Shown here one piece after another: positions 1 to 10,374 of a stretch of 64,000 nucleotides of DNA. A program made the position numbers and the translations under genes. The first letter of the stretch is position 1, and each line of letters opens with the position of its first letter. The stretch lies in assembly GCA_028023455.1 (NCBI GenBank), contig JAQFVV010012394.1:28353010-28417009 (forward strand). Direction: 5' to 3'. The notes under the pieces are model-generated. The model was not told the origin of the DNA and did not search any database. It saw only the letters and a list, made by a program, of their open reading frames with translations. The stretch is from Epiperipatus broadwayi. Taxonomy: Eukaryota > Onychophora > Udeonychophora > Euonychophora > Peripatidae.

Positions 1-111
1 TTTAAACTGTTTGCATGTATATGGTTCTCCTAAAAGATGATAAAAATCTTTTATATTTTGCTTTATTATAACTTAATTTTATTTGTGATTGTATATATAT
101 ATATATTTCAG

Positions 112-163
112 CTTCCGTTCAGTTACACATGGCAACTCCTTCGTGATAAATTTGCTAATGTTG
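112..163 (+). CDS. hnRNP M-like protein, antepenultimate coding exon (start of last RRM)
   Basis: The product is an RNA-recognition-motif protein of the hnRNP M / Drosophila rumpelstiltskin group: nuclear or cytoplasmic RNA binding, with roles in splicing or mRNA localisation in known relatives. This exon begins after a pyrimidine-poor but clear TATATTTCAG acceptor and ends at GTATGT. It encodes LPFSYTWQLLRDKFANV plus one base of the next codon (Gly). LPFSYTW is the end of the RNP2 strand of the third RRM in this family, so an intron splits RNP2. The reading frame continues exactly into the exons at 5538 and 10313 (phase 1 at both junctions), which is strong evidence that these are real exons. 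The first two RRMs and the N-terminus must lie to the left of the window. The family call rests on remembered family motifs; hnRNP M, MYEF2 and rump cannot be separated from this piece. Confidence 0.85.
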
Positions 164-316
164 GTATGTTAACAAGAACATTTATTATTATTTTTGCTAA
201 GATTAAACTTTTGCAATAATGTATTTTGTAAACACTTATATTTATCCAAATATCTATGCTAAAAATTCATTTTCAACATAGATGGACAGATAGTATTTTC
301 AGAATTTGAATAGTTA

Positions 317-591
317 AACCACTAAACATCACATGATCACCATTTCTTATGCTTGATCATAACTTAATTAAAACAGGCAAAACTCTCCATACAGTAGTGC
401 TACTCAATGCAAGCCAAAGTAATCATGGATGCAAGGCTCCTCACTGATGAAAGCCACAAGCTAGAAACTAGTCTGGGGCTATTGGATAAGTAGGCACTAG
501 ATAGGGATTTTATGCATGAGCCTTCTGGCATCCATTGATTACTTGCGCCTGCACTCAGTGGTACTACTGTATGGAGAGTTTTGTCCGGTTT
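317..591 (+). mobile_element. Family A hammerhead-bearing retroelement, copy 1 (275 bp)
   Basis: A compact repeat flanked by a perfect 14-bp direct repeat, AATTTGAATAGTTA, at 303-316 and 592-605. That is a target-site duplication of the variable long type left by target-primed reverse transcription. The outer parts are inverted: about 30 bp beginning AGGCAAAACTCTCCATACAG (about 375) pair with the right end (about 560-590), and GCAAGCC...GGATGC pairs with GCATCC...CTTGC. The RNA would fold into a rod with a hammerhead-like core (439-478) near the tip. No open reading frame and no poly(A) tail are present. Related copies are at 25006-25879, 30582-32400 and 47461-47535. Terminal inversion alone would suggest a MITE, but the 14-bp duplication argues against a cut-and-paste origin. 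Confidence 0.75.
439..478 (+). ncRNA. Hammerhead ribozyme-like motif, family A
   Basis: Conserved boxes occur in hammerhead type I order. CCTCA (439-443) pairs with TGGGG (474-478) as stem I. CTGATGA (444-450) is an intact CUGANGA core. AGC/GCT (452-454, 460-462) forms a short stem II with an A-A mismatch at its base. GAAA (464-467) follows, then a 2-bp stem III (A-U, C-G) around a 2-nt loop, and the GTC cleavage triplet (471-473). The sequence match to the core is complete, but stem II is weak and the stem III loop very small, so activity of this copy is doubtful. Other copies share the boxes with different lesions, which supports an ancestral functional motif. Confidence 0.6.
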
Positions 592-1509
592 AATTTGAAT
601 AGTTATTTTTTATTTCCAATTTCTTTTTTTCAGTGTTTCTTTTCAGCTGGTTATAGAAAAACTGCATCTTGTAGTTAATATTAATAGATTAATATAAACA
701 AGTTCTACATATTGCTGTCCCCTTCTCTCTGTGGTTTTTTGAAATAAAGCATTTGTAATTTAAATTAGACATTAAGAAAAATTTTTTGTTTTTCAAATTA
801 AAATGAAATATAACTAAACTCTCACTAAGTCTATAGCATTGAAAAGCAACAAAGGTTCACAATTTTCCATCCAAACACTATTAGAAAAGTTGCAAGCATT
901 AATCAGGAATGATATTGTAGTTGTATAGATTTAAGTTTTAGATTTAAAAAAAATTGAATTCACAGTTTATAATTTTATCCTTGGAAAACTAGAGCATTTT
1001 TATAGTCCATTAGTCTGATTTAAAATTAAATCTGAAGTGAAATTTTGATTTTTTCAGTACTTATCTATAATTAATTCAAGTTACTAACTGGCCTTTTTTT
1101 TTAAAGTAAAGGATATAAATTCTAAGGTACATAAGATCTTTCAGATCAGATAAGTCTTTGTTGTAATCTTCATTACTTTTTAAAACCGATACAATGTAAA
1201 ATCGTTTGTTTTGTAAATTTCTATCTAATAGGCTTTCATTTCATGAAGCAGAAAGATTTTATAATATTCTAATCTAAAAATGGTTATTCTGTATTTAAAG
1301 CCCAAATATTAGAAATCTGTATTGTTCTCTTTTTTGGTAATTTCGTTCAATGCTAACATTGTGACTTGTAGAAATGAAAGAAAAGTTGGTGTTATAATTC
1401 GTCTGAAGATATTAAAATATTTTACTTATGATTAGCTTTTTGTAAATTTGTAGTGCTGATTTTAGAAATAAATAGTTTTTTGTTTATTATAATAAGGATA
1501 TCATCATCA

Positions 1510-3579
1510 TCAACCATTATCAATCCACTGCAGGATGAAGGTCTCTCCAAGTTTAATCCATCTTCTCCGATCTTGAGCTTCTCTTTTCCACAACACCCCT
1601 GCACATTTTCTTATTTCATCCATCCATCTCACATGTGGTCTCTTTCTGGGTCTTTTACAATCTCTTGGAATCCAGTTTAAAATTTCAATTGTCCATCTAT
1701 TATCATTTCTTCTAGCAATATGTCCAGCCCAACTCCATTTCAATCTTTTAATTTTTTCAATAAGGTCAGTAACACCTGTTTGTTGTCTTACCCATACATT
1801 GCATTTTCGATCTCTTCTTGTTACTCCCAAAATACATCTCTCCATACTCCTTTGAGTGGTCTGAAGTCTCTGTATTGCTCTTTTATTAAGTGTCCAAGTC
1901 TCAGATCCATAAGTAAGAACTGGTAAAACACATTTGTTAAAAACCATTCTTTTCAAACACATAGGCATATTTCCTTTTAGTATCAAGTTATTTCTACCAA
2001 AAGCACTCCAACCAAGTTTAATTCTATGATTAATTTCCTCCATTATGTTTCCATCTGTATTAATAATCTGACCTAGGTATTTGTAACTGTTAACTTCTTC
2101 TAATTCTTCATAACCAATCTTTATTTTCATATTTTGAGCAAATCGATTAAACATTACTTTAGTCTTTTTAACATTTATCTTTAGTCCTACTTTTCTACTT
2201 TCATCTGCTAACTCCTGCAACATTTCCTGCAGCTCTGAAGCATTATTTGCAAAAACAACTACATCATCTGCGAAATCTAAATGACTTAAATACTCTCCAT
2301 TTACTTTCATTCCTTTAGTTTCCCATTTTAATCCACAAAATATTTCTTGCAGCACTGCTGTAAAAAGGTTTGGAGATATGGAGTCACCTTGCCTTACACC
2401 TTTCTCAATGTTGATTTTTCCAGTATCATTATCTAATCTAATTGTTGCTGTTGCATTTTTATAAATATTCTTTAAAATATGACAATATCCTGGATCTATA
2501 CCTTGATGATCCAATGCTTTAATCACTGAAGAAATGTGTATAGAATCGAATGCCTTTTCATAATCTACAAATCCAAAACATAATGACAACTCATATTCAT
2601 TTGTCCTTTCTATGACTTTTCTCAATACCTGAATATAATCAATTGTACTAAAACCACTTTTAAATCCAGCTTGTTCTCTTGGTTGGTGGAAATCCAAAGT
2701 TCTCTGTAGACGAGTTGTAATTATCTTGGTAAAAATTTTAAATAAAACTGATAAAAGGCTGATAGGTCTGTAATTTCTAATATCTTCTTTATCCCCTTTT
2801 TTAAATATTAATATTATTACTGCATTCTTCCAATCTTCTGGTACATCTTTATCATTTAGACATTTGGTATATAACTTTGCTAAAATTGTTTCTATTTCTT
2901 CACCACCTCCTTTTAATATATCAATTATAATTCCATCATTTCCTGGAGCCTTTCCTTTCTTCATACATTTAATTGCATGTCTCACTTCTTCATTTAAAAT
3001 TCTGGGCAATTCAGAAGCTGTAATAGATATAGGAGGTACTTGTTCTTTATTACTATATAATTCTTGATAAAAATCTTCTACCAACTCCATGATGTCATCT
3101 CTCTTTTTAGTAATAATTCCATCTTTTTTTCTTATTGCAGATATAAATTTCCTACCAATAACAAAATGTTGTTTAACATTCTTGAGACGTTTATTTTCTT
3201 CTACAGCTTTCCTTGCTATTTCACAGTTATACTTTCTTATATCATTTTCAACTCTTTTCCGTACCATTTTACAAAATTCGAGATATTCAATTCTTTTTAA
3301 TACATCAATTTTGTATATCTTCATATTCCTTCTTTTCTTCATAAATTCTCTAGTCTCAGTAGAAATTTTATTAGTCAATTGCTGCTTTTTTCTACCAGCT
3401 ATGTTTGTTGCAGTTTTTAAAAGTGTATCAGTTATTTTCATATTAATTTCATTCAAATCTGAATCATGTTCAAAATCTCCTAACACTTGAAACCTATTTG
3501 TAAGTTCTAATTTAAATTCATTAGAATGTTTCTGAAGATTAGGAATATCAACTGTAAATATTGTTTTTCTAAATAATTT
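1510..3579 (-). pseudogene. RTE reverse transcriptase and C-terminal domain (ORF2 part)
   Basis: An open frame of about 690 codons; its first in-frame Met is at 3486 and the frame stays open upstream to about 3579, where a frameshift in a T-run separates it from the endonuclease. Counting from the Met at 3486, the RT signature includes QAGF, VDYEKAFDS, GVRQGDSISP and the catalytic FADD at residues 405-408 (2263-2274). NSYKYLGQIINTDGN follows, then a C-terminal region with YGSETWTLNK, KWSWAGHIARR and RPHVRWMDEIRKCAG, which is characteristic of RTE-type ORFs. It ends IDNG-stop, where the stop is the first unit of the TGA tail. It would polymerise cDNA at the nicked target. No stop interrupts the RT frame, so this is a young copy, inactive only through the upstream lesions. 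Confidence 0.88.
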
Positions 3580-4555
3580 TTGTCTCTAGTTTTACATTAA
3601 CACGTAACTTACACCTTACTAATCGATGATCACTTCCTGTGTTAAATTTATTAAGAACATTACAATCTTGAAATATGTATTTCCTGTTAGTCAAAATATA
3701 ATCCAATTCTGCTGTACCTTCATTTGGATGCTTCCATGTCCATTTCCTTTTAACATTTTTTTCAAAAAATGAATTCATAATATAAAGTTTTTCTTTTTCT
3801 GCAAACTCTACAAGTCTATGTCCTCTCTCATTTCTATTACCATAACCAAAATTACCTACAGCAATTTCATCTTTCATTTGTCTACCAATTCTAGCATTAA
3901 AGTCTCCCATAACAATTTTAAAATGTTGTTTACTCTGATCAGAAGCCTTTTGTACATCCATATAAAAATCTTCTACTACTTCATCACTATGAGAACTTGT
4001 TGGGGCATAAACCTGAATTATCTGCATTTGGTATCTGCTATTAAGTTGTATAACTAATCTTGCAACTCTGTCCGATACACCATCAATCTCCACAATATTG
4101 TTCTTCCACTTTTTATTTATAATGAATCCTACTCCACTTGTATTTCCAATATGTGTGCCTTTATAATAGAGTATATGTCCACTTTTTAAATCGTTTCTTC
4201 ACCTTTTCTTCTAACTTCACAAAGTCCATTATATATTTCCAATATGTGTGCCTTTATAATAGAGTATATGTCCACTTTTTAAATCAATTGTTTCTTCACC
4301 TTTTCTTCTAACTTCACAAAGTCCAATAATGTCCCATTTAATATAAGACAATTCTTCTAATTCTTGCAATCTTTCTTCACTTGAAAGTGATCTGCAGTTG
4401 TAAGTACCTAAGTAAAAAGTCGTCATCAAATGGCAGCCTGAGTCCACAATCAGGGGATTCTTAGCACCCTCTGCCTTCGGCCACCAACCGCTGCCTTGGT
4501 TGGTGACTTTATAACCTCCTGGAAATAAGAGCCATGCTTTATTTTTGTCTGTCAT
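3580..4555 (-). pseudogene. RTE APE-like endonuclease domain, N-terminal part of ORF2
   Basis: This encodes the target-nicking endonuclease of the same element. From the Met at 4555 it reads GTYNCRSLSS and DIIGLCEVRRKGEE (strand containing the catalytic Glu), then IIQVYAPTSS, MGDFNARIG, TWKHPNEGTAELDYIL and the catalytic GSDHRLV near 3620-3640. The frame is broken between 4141 and 4326 by a 93-bp tandem duplication. The unit nearer the RT has a 4-nt deletion and an in-frame stop, whereas the other unit reads GEETIDLKSG intact. Downstream the frame ends at TAG (3569) just past the junction where the RT frame opens. Removing the duplication and the frameshift conceptually gives about 985 codons, normal for RTE. 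Confidence 0.85.
4141..4326 (-). repeat. 93-bp tandem duplication inside the RTE endonuclease
   Basis: Units 4141-4233 and 4234-about 4326 are nearly identical, both starting TATTTCCAATATGTGTGCC. The first unit lacks 4 nt (AATTG reduced to G) relative to the second. The duplication happened after or during insertion and inactivates the endonuclease. Confidence 0.85.
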
Positions 4556-5537
4556 AATTGTATATATGTATTGGAAAAATATTTATCATTTACACAAACA
4601 TTCATTCTGCCTTATCAGGCACTGAGAAGAAAGACCATGGTGTTTCTTGATCTTAAACTCAGAGGTAAAAAGCCAATAAACTCACCACGCTGGCTAATGC
4701 GTGTTGGTGAGCAGCCCATCCATGTTCGTATACTATATGAATAATCACATAGTAATAACAGCTGCAACGACCAGAACGTATGGAGTGGACATTAAGGATT
4801 TGCCCTGCTCGGTTCCTTTAAGGCCTCCAAGAGGAATCAAAGGGTCTCCTTTCAGTTAATAGCAAACTCCTTTCTCCAGCCAATAAGGATATAATTGTTG
4901 CTAAATTGGATGTGTCATCTAAATTCTATTGCTATGATTGCAGGTTGGCATAATGGTCAATTAATATATAGGAATCACACTAAATAAAATTGACTAAATG
5001 TTTATGTATGCATGTATAAACAAATAGAACTTAATATATTTAAACTTTTCTGTATCAATTGGGTTTTTTTTATTTTTATAATGTCAATTTATATTTTTAT
5101 AATTTGTTGTGCCTTGAATATTATTTTAATTAAACACTAAATGAGTGATATTTGGAAGATTTCATTGTTAATGATTGTGTTATGGCGGGAAGATAATAAT
5201 TTTCCAAATTTCGAATATCTTTCACTTTTTGACAGCAGTATGATGAACTGAACTGTATGTAGCTTTGAGAATAGGAATGGGTATAGCCATAAAATTATCA
5301 GTGATAATTACACAAGATGTGTATATCCATTCCACTTGAGACAAACTAAGAAATTCATTTGAATGCTGTCAGTAATTATTTCAATTTGTTTTTAATATAA
5401 ATTTATGTGTATAATTATGAGAATTGGGATTGTTTTTAACTTGTATGTATGATGTGTCAAAACAATTAATTACATATCTTTAAAATTTGAATGAAAATAG
5501 TTTATTTATATATATCTAATATGGCAATTTCCTTTAG

Positions 5538-5621
5538 GTGAGGTGAAATTTGCAGAAATCAAGAACAAAGGCTGTGGTCTTGTTAGATTTGCTTATCCTG
5601 ATGAAGCCCAAAGAGCAGTTG
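5538..5621 (+). CDS. hnRNP M-like protein, penultimate coding exon (RNP1 of last RRM)
   Basis: This 84-nt exon lies between a CCTTTAG acceptor and a GTATCC donor (weak beyond GT). Joined to the preceding G it reads G-EVKFAEIKNKGCGLVRF and AYPDEAQRAV, ending one base into the next codon (phase 1). KGCGLVRF is the RNP1 motif of an RRM (family consensus K/R-G-x-G-F/Y-V/G-x-F) in which Leu replaces the usual aromatic residue at the third key position. The sequence matches the third RRM of hnRNP M / rump proteins, including the short beta2-beta3 loop (IKNKG) that distinguishes the arthropod rump form from the longer vertebrate loop. It binds RNA through the four-stranded beta-sheet. Confidence 0.9.
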
Positions 5622-7345
5622 GTATCCTTAAATTTTTTTTTAATGTGGATGCATGGCTTGTTATTTTCTAATTTAGTTTTTTTTTTTTTTGTAGAAAAAA
5701 ATTATTTTGAGAAATCATATTTAAAACATTTAATTTGGATTTTTATTATATAAGTTTGTATTGTAAATTAACTTTCTAATTTGCTTTAATTTTGATAATA
5801 AAATTCCATTGAGGTATTTATCTTAAAGCACTGTGTGCAACATCAACTCTCCAACTCCATTTATCTCTTGCATAAAAGCTGAACTAGTGACTCCAGACCA
5901 TTCTTTAATGTTATTTATTCATATTGTTTAATCTCCTTTTGTTTATGCCAAAAGGTGAGTTTTTCTTTTCTGTTCAGCCACTCAAACATATATGTCTATA
6001 CAATCATAACATCTTTAAAACTAACAAGATTTATTCTCTGATCACTTTTTAGGAATTATATTGGTTCTGAATAATTTTCTGTTGTATGTTTTACAAAAAG
6101 CAAGATTATTTTCATTGAATGCTTTTTTTTATATATATATTACACTGGCAAATAGGTGTGTGTCCTACACATTTAATGTGGTTTATAATTTTTTTTTTCC
6201 TTTTCTAAATTATACATGGCTTATAATTTGTCATAGTAATATTACTGCCAAAATATACAACACTAGCATTTTCTCTTTTCCCAAGCATCAATGTTTTTTT
6301 TTTTTATCAATTTAACATACAAGCAAAGTCTCTTCAAATTTGCATGTTTAATATGATTTTCAATATTTCTTCATTCTTTATATGCTTACCAATAAGTTTT
6401 TATTCTATGCACTAATGTTCCTTTACATTATTATTTAATATTGTCCATACTTTTCCAAGTGTGCGATGTAAAATACTTAGCTGAGATTGAATTTTTTTTT
6501 GTCTGTTTACTAATTTCAAGCCAACCATCATTTTTAAAAAAAAAATTTTATAGCTGTATTTCATTCAATTCTCTAGATCTTCTTAAGAAGGTTAATTAGT
6601 TTATGAATTAATCCAAATGATTCATATATTGCTTTAGGCAACTTTTAGTTTTATACTGTTAACAAAGCACATAAACATTCTTATAGTTTTCTGACAGAAT
6701 ATCAATATATTTGTTGTATGATATTCTTTTATGAAGCTAATTTGTTCTCCCAAGTGTTCCTCTATTTTGGCCATTAATTTTTCATTTATAATATACATTA
6801 TCTAGATTCTATAATTTTTACATTTTACCTGGTTTCCTTATTTGCAGTTTTAGCATTAGCAGTGATTTTTGTATTGTTCCATTACAAAATCGTAAATTTT
6901 TAAAATAAACACATTTCCATTATATCTGATCATTTCCTGGACTCCTATTTTTCAATTTACAACCTCTTGTAACTTTTTGCAGTAAAATATCTAGACTATT
7001 ATAAGTTGATAATGCAGTTTCTGAAATTCTTAATAATTTTTTCAATGTTTTTTAAATAGTTTGCTTTATATATACTATTGCTTTGAATGGAAAATTTTTT
7101 TTTTGTTAGTATTTTTTGATTTTAATCATTTATTGGTTTGTGTTTAGTTTTTTGTTTCTGTTGACTGTTTTTTTTTTTTTTGCTTCATTGCTCAGATTTG
7201 AATGATTTCTTCCCATTTCAGTAATTACTTTTTCTGGATCATTTGCAGTATTTATGTAGTCCAAACTTTTTTTTCTTTTTTTTTGGTTTAACTACAATAA
7301 AACTTTTCAAAACTTTTTGTTTGTAATTTTTTCCCCCTTGAAGTA
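5622..7345 (+). other. hnRNP M-like intron 2, left part
   Basis: Extremely T-rich intron sequence with many poly(T) runs. No gene, RNA or repeat family was recognised here. The intron continues past the Tigger-like element to 10312; 9104-10312 is also plain. Confidence 0.5.
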
Positions 7346-9101
7346 CACTTGGGTCTCGTTTTATGCGATAGATAGGTTCCTCAGAAATTACGCGCAAAAG
7401 AAATCGCACAAAAATAGACGTAACTTACCTTGAAAAAGGGGGGGGATACAGACTGTGATTTTTCAAAAATCACATAAAAGCAAAGCACCAACGTAAAATT
7501 ACTTTAAAATTCGCACAAAAAAAAAAATAAGGAAATAAAATATGACTAATAAAAAATTTCAAATTTGAAAAAAATTGATACAAGACAAACTTTTAATTAT
7601 AATATTTAATTTTATTCAAAACAATATATTTTTATGCATAATTTACAGTACAGTAATTGACATTTTTTTATGCACATTTTAATTATTTTCGTTACTTGCC
7701 GATAAACAGGTTCGTTTGCAAACTGGTAAAAAATCAGATTCTTCACAAGAGGAAATACAACTAGCGCCAACTTCACTCTCATGTTGTGTTAACCTTTTAA
7801 CCGCTAATTTTATCATTGGTTGTATCAGATAAAAATCAAATCTTTTAATTGGCCAACTCACAAACTGAAGACAAAGCCTATTGTTAAAACATATTTGCCT
7901 ATAATATTAAATTCAACTCAGATACGTTTATAAAAAGTATATAATTAATTTTTCAGGTTGTGAAGAGAACGAAAGTTCTTTCAAAAATAAATTGCTATTT
8001 ATTTATTCTAAGATATTCAATATCGGCAACATAAAAGTTATAATGTAAACAAAAAGATCGACTTTTACGTTATAGAAAAGTAAATATTTCTTTTTACTAC
8101 ATCTTCAATATATTTACTTAAATCTTCAATATTTTTCGAAAATAATTTTGTTTTTTTATTATTCTCTCTGAAAATAATTTTAATTTCTCAAAATATTCTT
8201 TTATAATAATTAAATCGTATTCGAAATGAAAATCTCAGCGTTTTTCTTTATTTTCTTTGATCAGGCAGTTTCTTTGTTCTTTCCAGCCAATCAGAATGTC
8301 TTTTTCGGCTGAGAGCATGCTAAGAACCAATCACAAATAATGTTCCTTCTTTGTTTAGGTTTAAATGCGTTTTTTTTCTATTTTTTACTTCTAAAATAAA
8401 TCGGAAGATGTCACCATCGTACAGAACTTTTAAAAACGAATTCAATACGTGTTTAACAAATATTTTCGTATAAAAACTGGCTGAGTTAGAGTGATTTCAG
8501 ATGTCGACGAGGAGCCTCGTAAAAAACAGTCTAAGAATTAATGGTTTTCTGGTGACAACGTAATTAGTAATTAATCTTTGAGACGATGATTTTATTAATT
8601 GTTTATGAAGCTCGCGATATCCAGACATACAACCATTTAGCTCTCGTTGGAATTTAAGAGCACGTTCGTGATTAGTGTCTTTAATAAGAAAATAATTAAA
8701 AATAAACTTGTGGACACTAAATGATTAATAATTGATTACGTTCTTTTTTAAAAAGCAAAAACAGAATGTGATTTAAAATGCAAAATTAACATGCACAATG
8801 TTTGAACAAATTTACATTATAATCTTGTAAAATTTAATGTGGGTATACATAAAATGTGGAAATCATGATTCTAATTTCATTATTGCATAAAATCTTACTA
8901 TTATAAAGCACTGAAAATATTGAAATTACTAAGATGAAAGTTGAATTCCAATAATGTGCTATTACTTTCAATATGACGTAAGTGCACGCAATTTATTATT
9001 TAAAGTAATAGCGCATTATCAGAGTTCGACTTCTGAAGAAACATGAATCGCGTAACTTCAAAATCGCGTAAAATAAATCCGCGTAAAACAAGACCCAGGT
9101 G
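7346..9101. mobile_element. Pogo/Tigger-like DNA element with TA target duplication
   Basis: A 1756-bp element in intron 2. The left end CACTTGGGTCTCGTTTTATG (7346 on) and the reverse complement of the right end CACCTGGGTCTTGTTTTACG (to 9101) are imperfect terminal inverted repeats of about 24 bp. Both sides carry TA (7344-7345, 9102-9103), the target duplication of the Tc1/mariner/pogo superfamily. Subterminal ACGCG/CGCGTAA words recur at both ends. Internal sequence has no transposase; the only ORF (7679-7861, minus, 60 codons) has no motif I recognise. It is a non-autonomous derivative with higher CpG content than the surrounding intron. Confidence 0.7.
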
Positions 9102-10312
9102 TATTTTTTTTTTGAGTGGGGTGTGTGTCTAAAGTTCTGGTGGTTTTGTTAAGATCTATTAGATATTTTTTTATTTCTGTTATCTTAATCACTCAGTTTC
9201 TGAAAATGAATTTTATTTTGTGATTATAAAGCTATGCTCTGAATCTGCCTGTCTCTTGGAAAGTTCTTAAATGCTATAGTGAGATCTATCAGTTGCTTTA
9301 ATTTTCTTTTATTTGATATTCATCTCCATTTTCTCCTGAAATCTCATTGCAAATAATATCAAATTGAATGGGAATTGTAAAAGTCTCACATTTCTTAGAA
9401 TAAATTTATTTGGGCATAATATATTATCTCCTTGGATTATCACTTTCTAACTTAGCACTTAAATCTTTTTAAATGTAGAATGTTTTTAAAAGTGCATTAT
9501 CACGTATACTGTATGATGTATAGATTTATACTTTCATTACTGTATTAATAAGAATTTGATTATTGCCTTTATTCTCTTGCATTGATGTGTTTATATCTTA
9601 TCACAGAATCTTACAACTACTTTTATGTCTTGAACTGTTCTCAAAACTCAAATCTGGCAATATAACTTTAATTTTCAGAGGGCTATATTAATCTAAGAGT
9701 GTCACATTTATATCTTTCAACTTTCTTTTCTGGAGTAAATTTAGTTTTCCAGTTTTCAAAATTAATATATGACTTAACAATTGAAATTTGTATGACTTTT
9801 TAATCCAACACTGATAATTGCTGAAATTGAGTATGCAGATTTTGTTTTCCAGATGATATTCAAACCAATGTATCTGTATGAAGGTTGCATCTTATTTGTC
9901 TTCATTGTATTAACTGTAATCCAATTGATCTGATTTTTCCTGGGAGGATATAAAAACTGACTGCTCCTGACATGTAACATAACTTTTATTGGCATTCCAG
10001 TTTTTGTTTGTATCAAAACCATTTATTTCCCTTGAAGGTTAATGCTTATATATATATGCGATAGTGCAAGTACTTCAATTTTTGATAGTATCAAAACTTG
10101 AATTTGTTCAAAACAGTATTGTTTGAACTTGTGTGCTTATATTATTAAATAAGTAAATTTACATAATTATTTAATTTATATCATGAGTATTTGTTGTTTG
10201 TACTGCTGATTGTGAAATAAGCTTTTACACATTTTATAAAGTTAAAACAATATTTTATGTATTTATAAGAACAAATGCTTTAATATAATTTCATTCTTTA
10301 ATAATAATTCAG

Positions 10313-10374
10313 ATATTATGAACGGAGCACGCATTGAAGGGCGAGAAATTGATGTACGACTTGATAGAATGTAA
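10313..10374 (+). CDS. hnRNP M-like protein, last coding exon
   Basis: After the acceptor AATAATTCAG the frame reads D-IMNGARIEGREIDVRLDRM and stops at TAA (10372-10374). IMNG...EGREIDVRLDR is the final alpha-helix/beta4 of the third RRM of hnRNP M / rump proteins (compare the MNG-x(2)-x-GREIDVR pattern of the family). The protein ends with the RRM, as is usual for this group. The codon split (G|AT) fits the donor at 5621 exactly. An AT-rich 3' UTR follows. Confidence 0.9.

Larger units (their letters stand above)
164..1490 (+). other. Intron of the hnRNP M-like gene, left part
   Basis: AT-rich intron sequence from the GTATGT donor at 164. It contains the family A repeat (317-591 with its duplicated target). 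The rest, 606-1490, shows no gene, RNA or recognisable repeat beyond A/T runs. The intron ends at 5537 after the RTE insertion; 4892-5537 is also plain AT-rich intron. Confidence 0.6.
1502..4881 (-). mobile_element. Full-length RTE-clade non-LTR retrotransposon
   Basis: A 3.38-kb element on the minus strand, inserted antisense in an intron of the hnRNP M-like gene. The direct repeat AATAAGGATA (plus a following T) at 1491-1501 and 4882-4892 is the target-site duplication and sets both ends. In its own orientation it has about 325 bp of GC-richer 5' leader (4881-4556), then a single long ORF with an APE-type endonuclease followed by reverse transcriptase. The 3' end is a (TGA)n tail at 1501-1512 whose first TGA is the ORF stop, so there is essentially no 3' UTR. 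Size, EN-RT order and short-tandem-repeat tail fit RTE. Only two coding lesions were seen: a 93-bp tandem duplication (with a 4-nt deletion in one unit) in EN, and a frameshift near 3577-3581. Confidence 0.9.

Noticed and set aside
317-591. Classifying family A as a MITE (DNA transposon) because of its inverted ends
   Set aside because: Three copies have 11-14 bp duplications of differing length, which fits target-primed reverse transcription better.
3089-3490. 133-codon plus-strand ORF
   Set aside because: Shadow of the RTE reverse transcriptase on the other strand.
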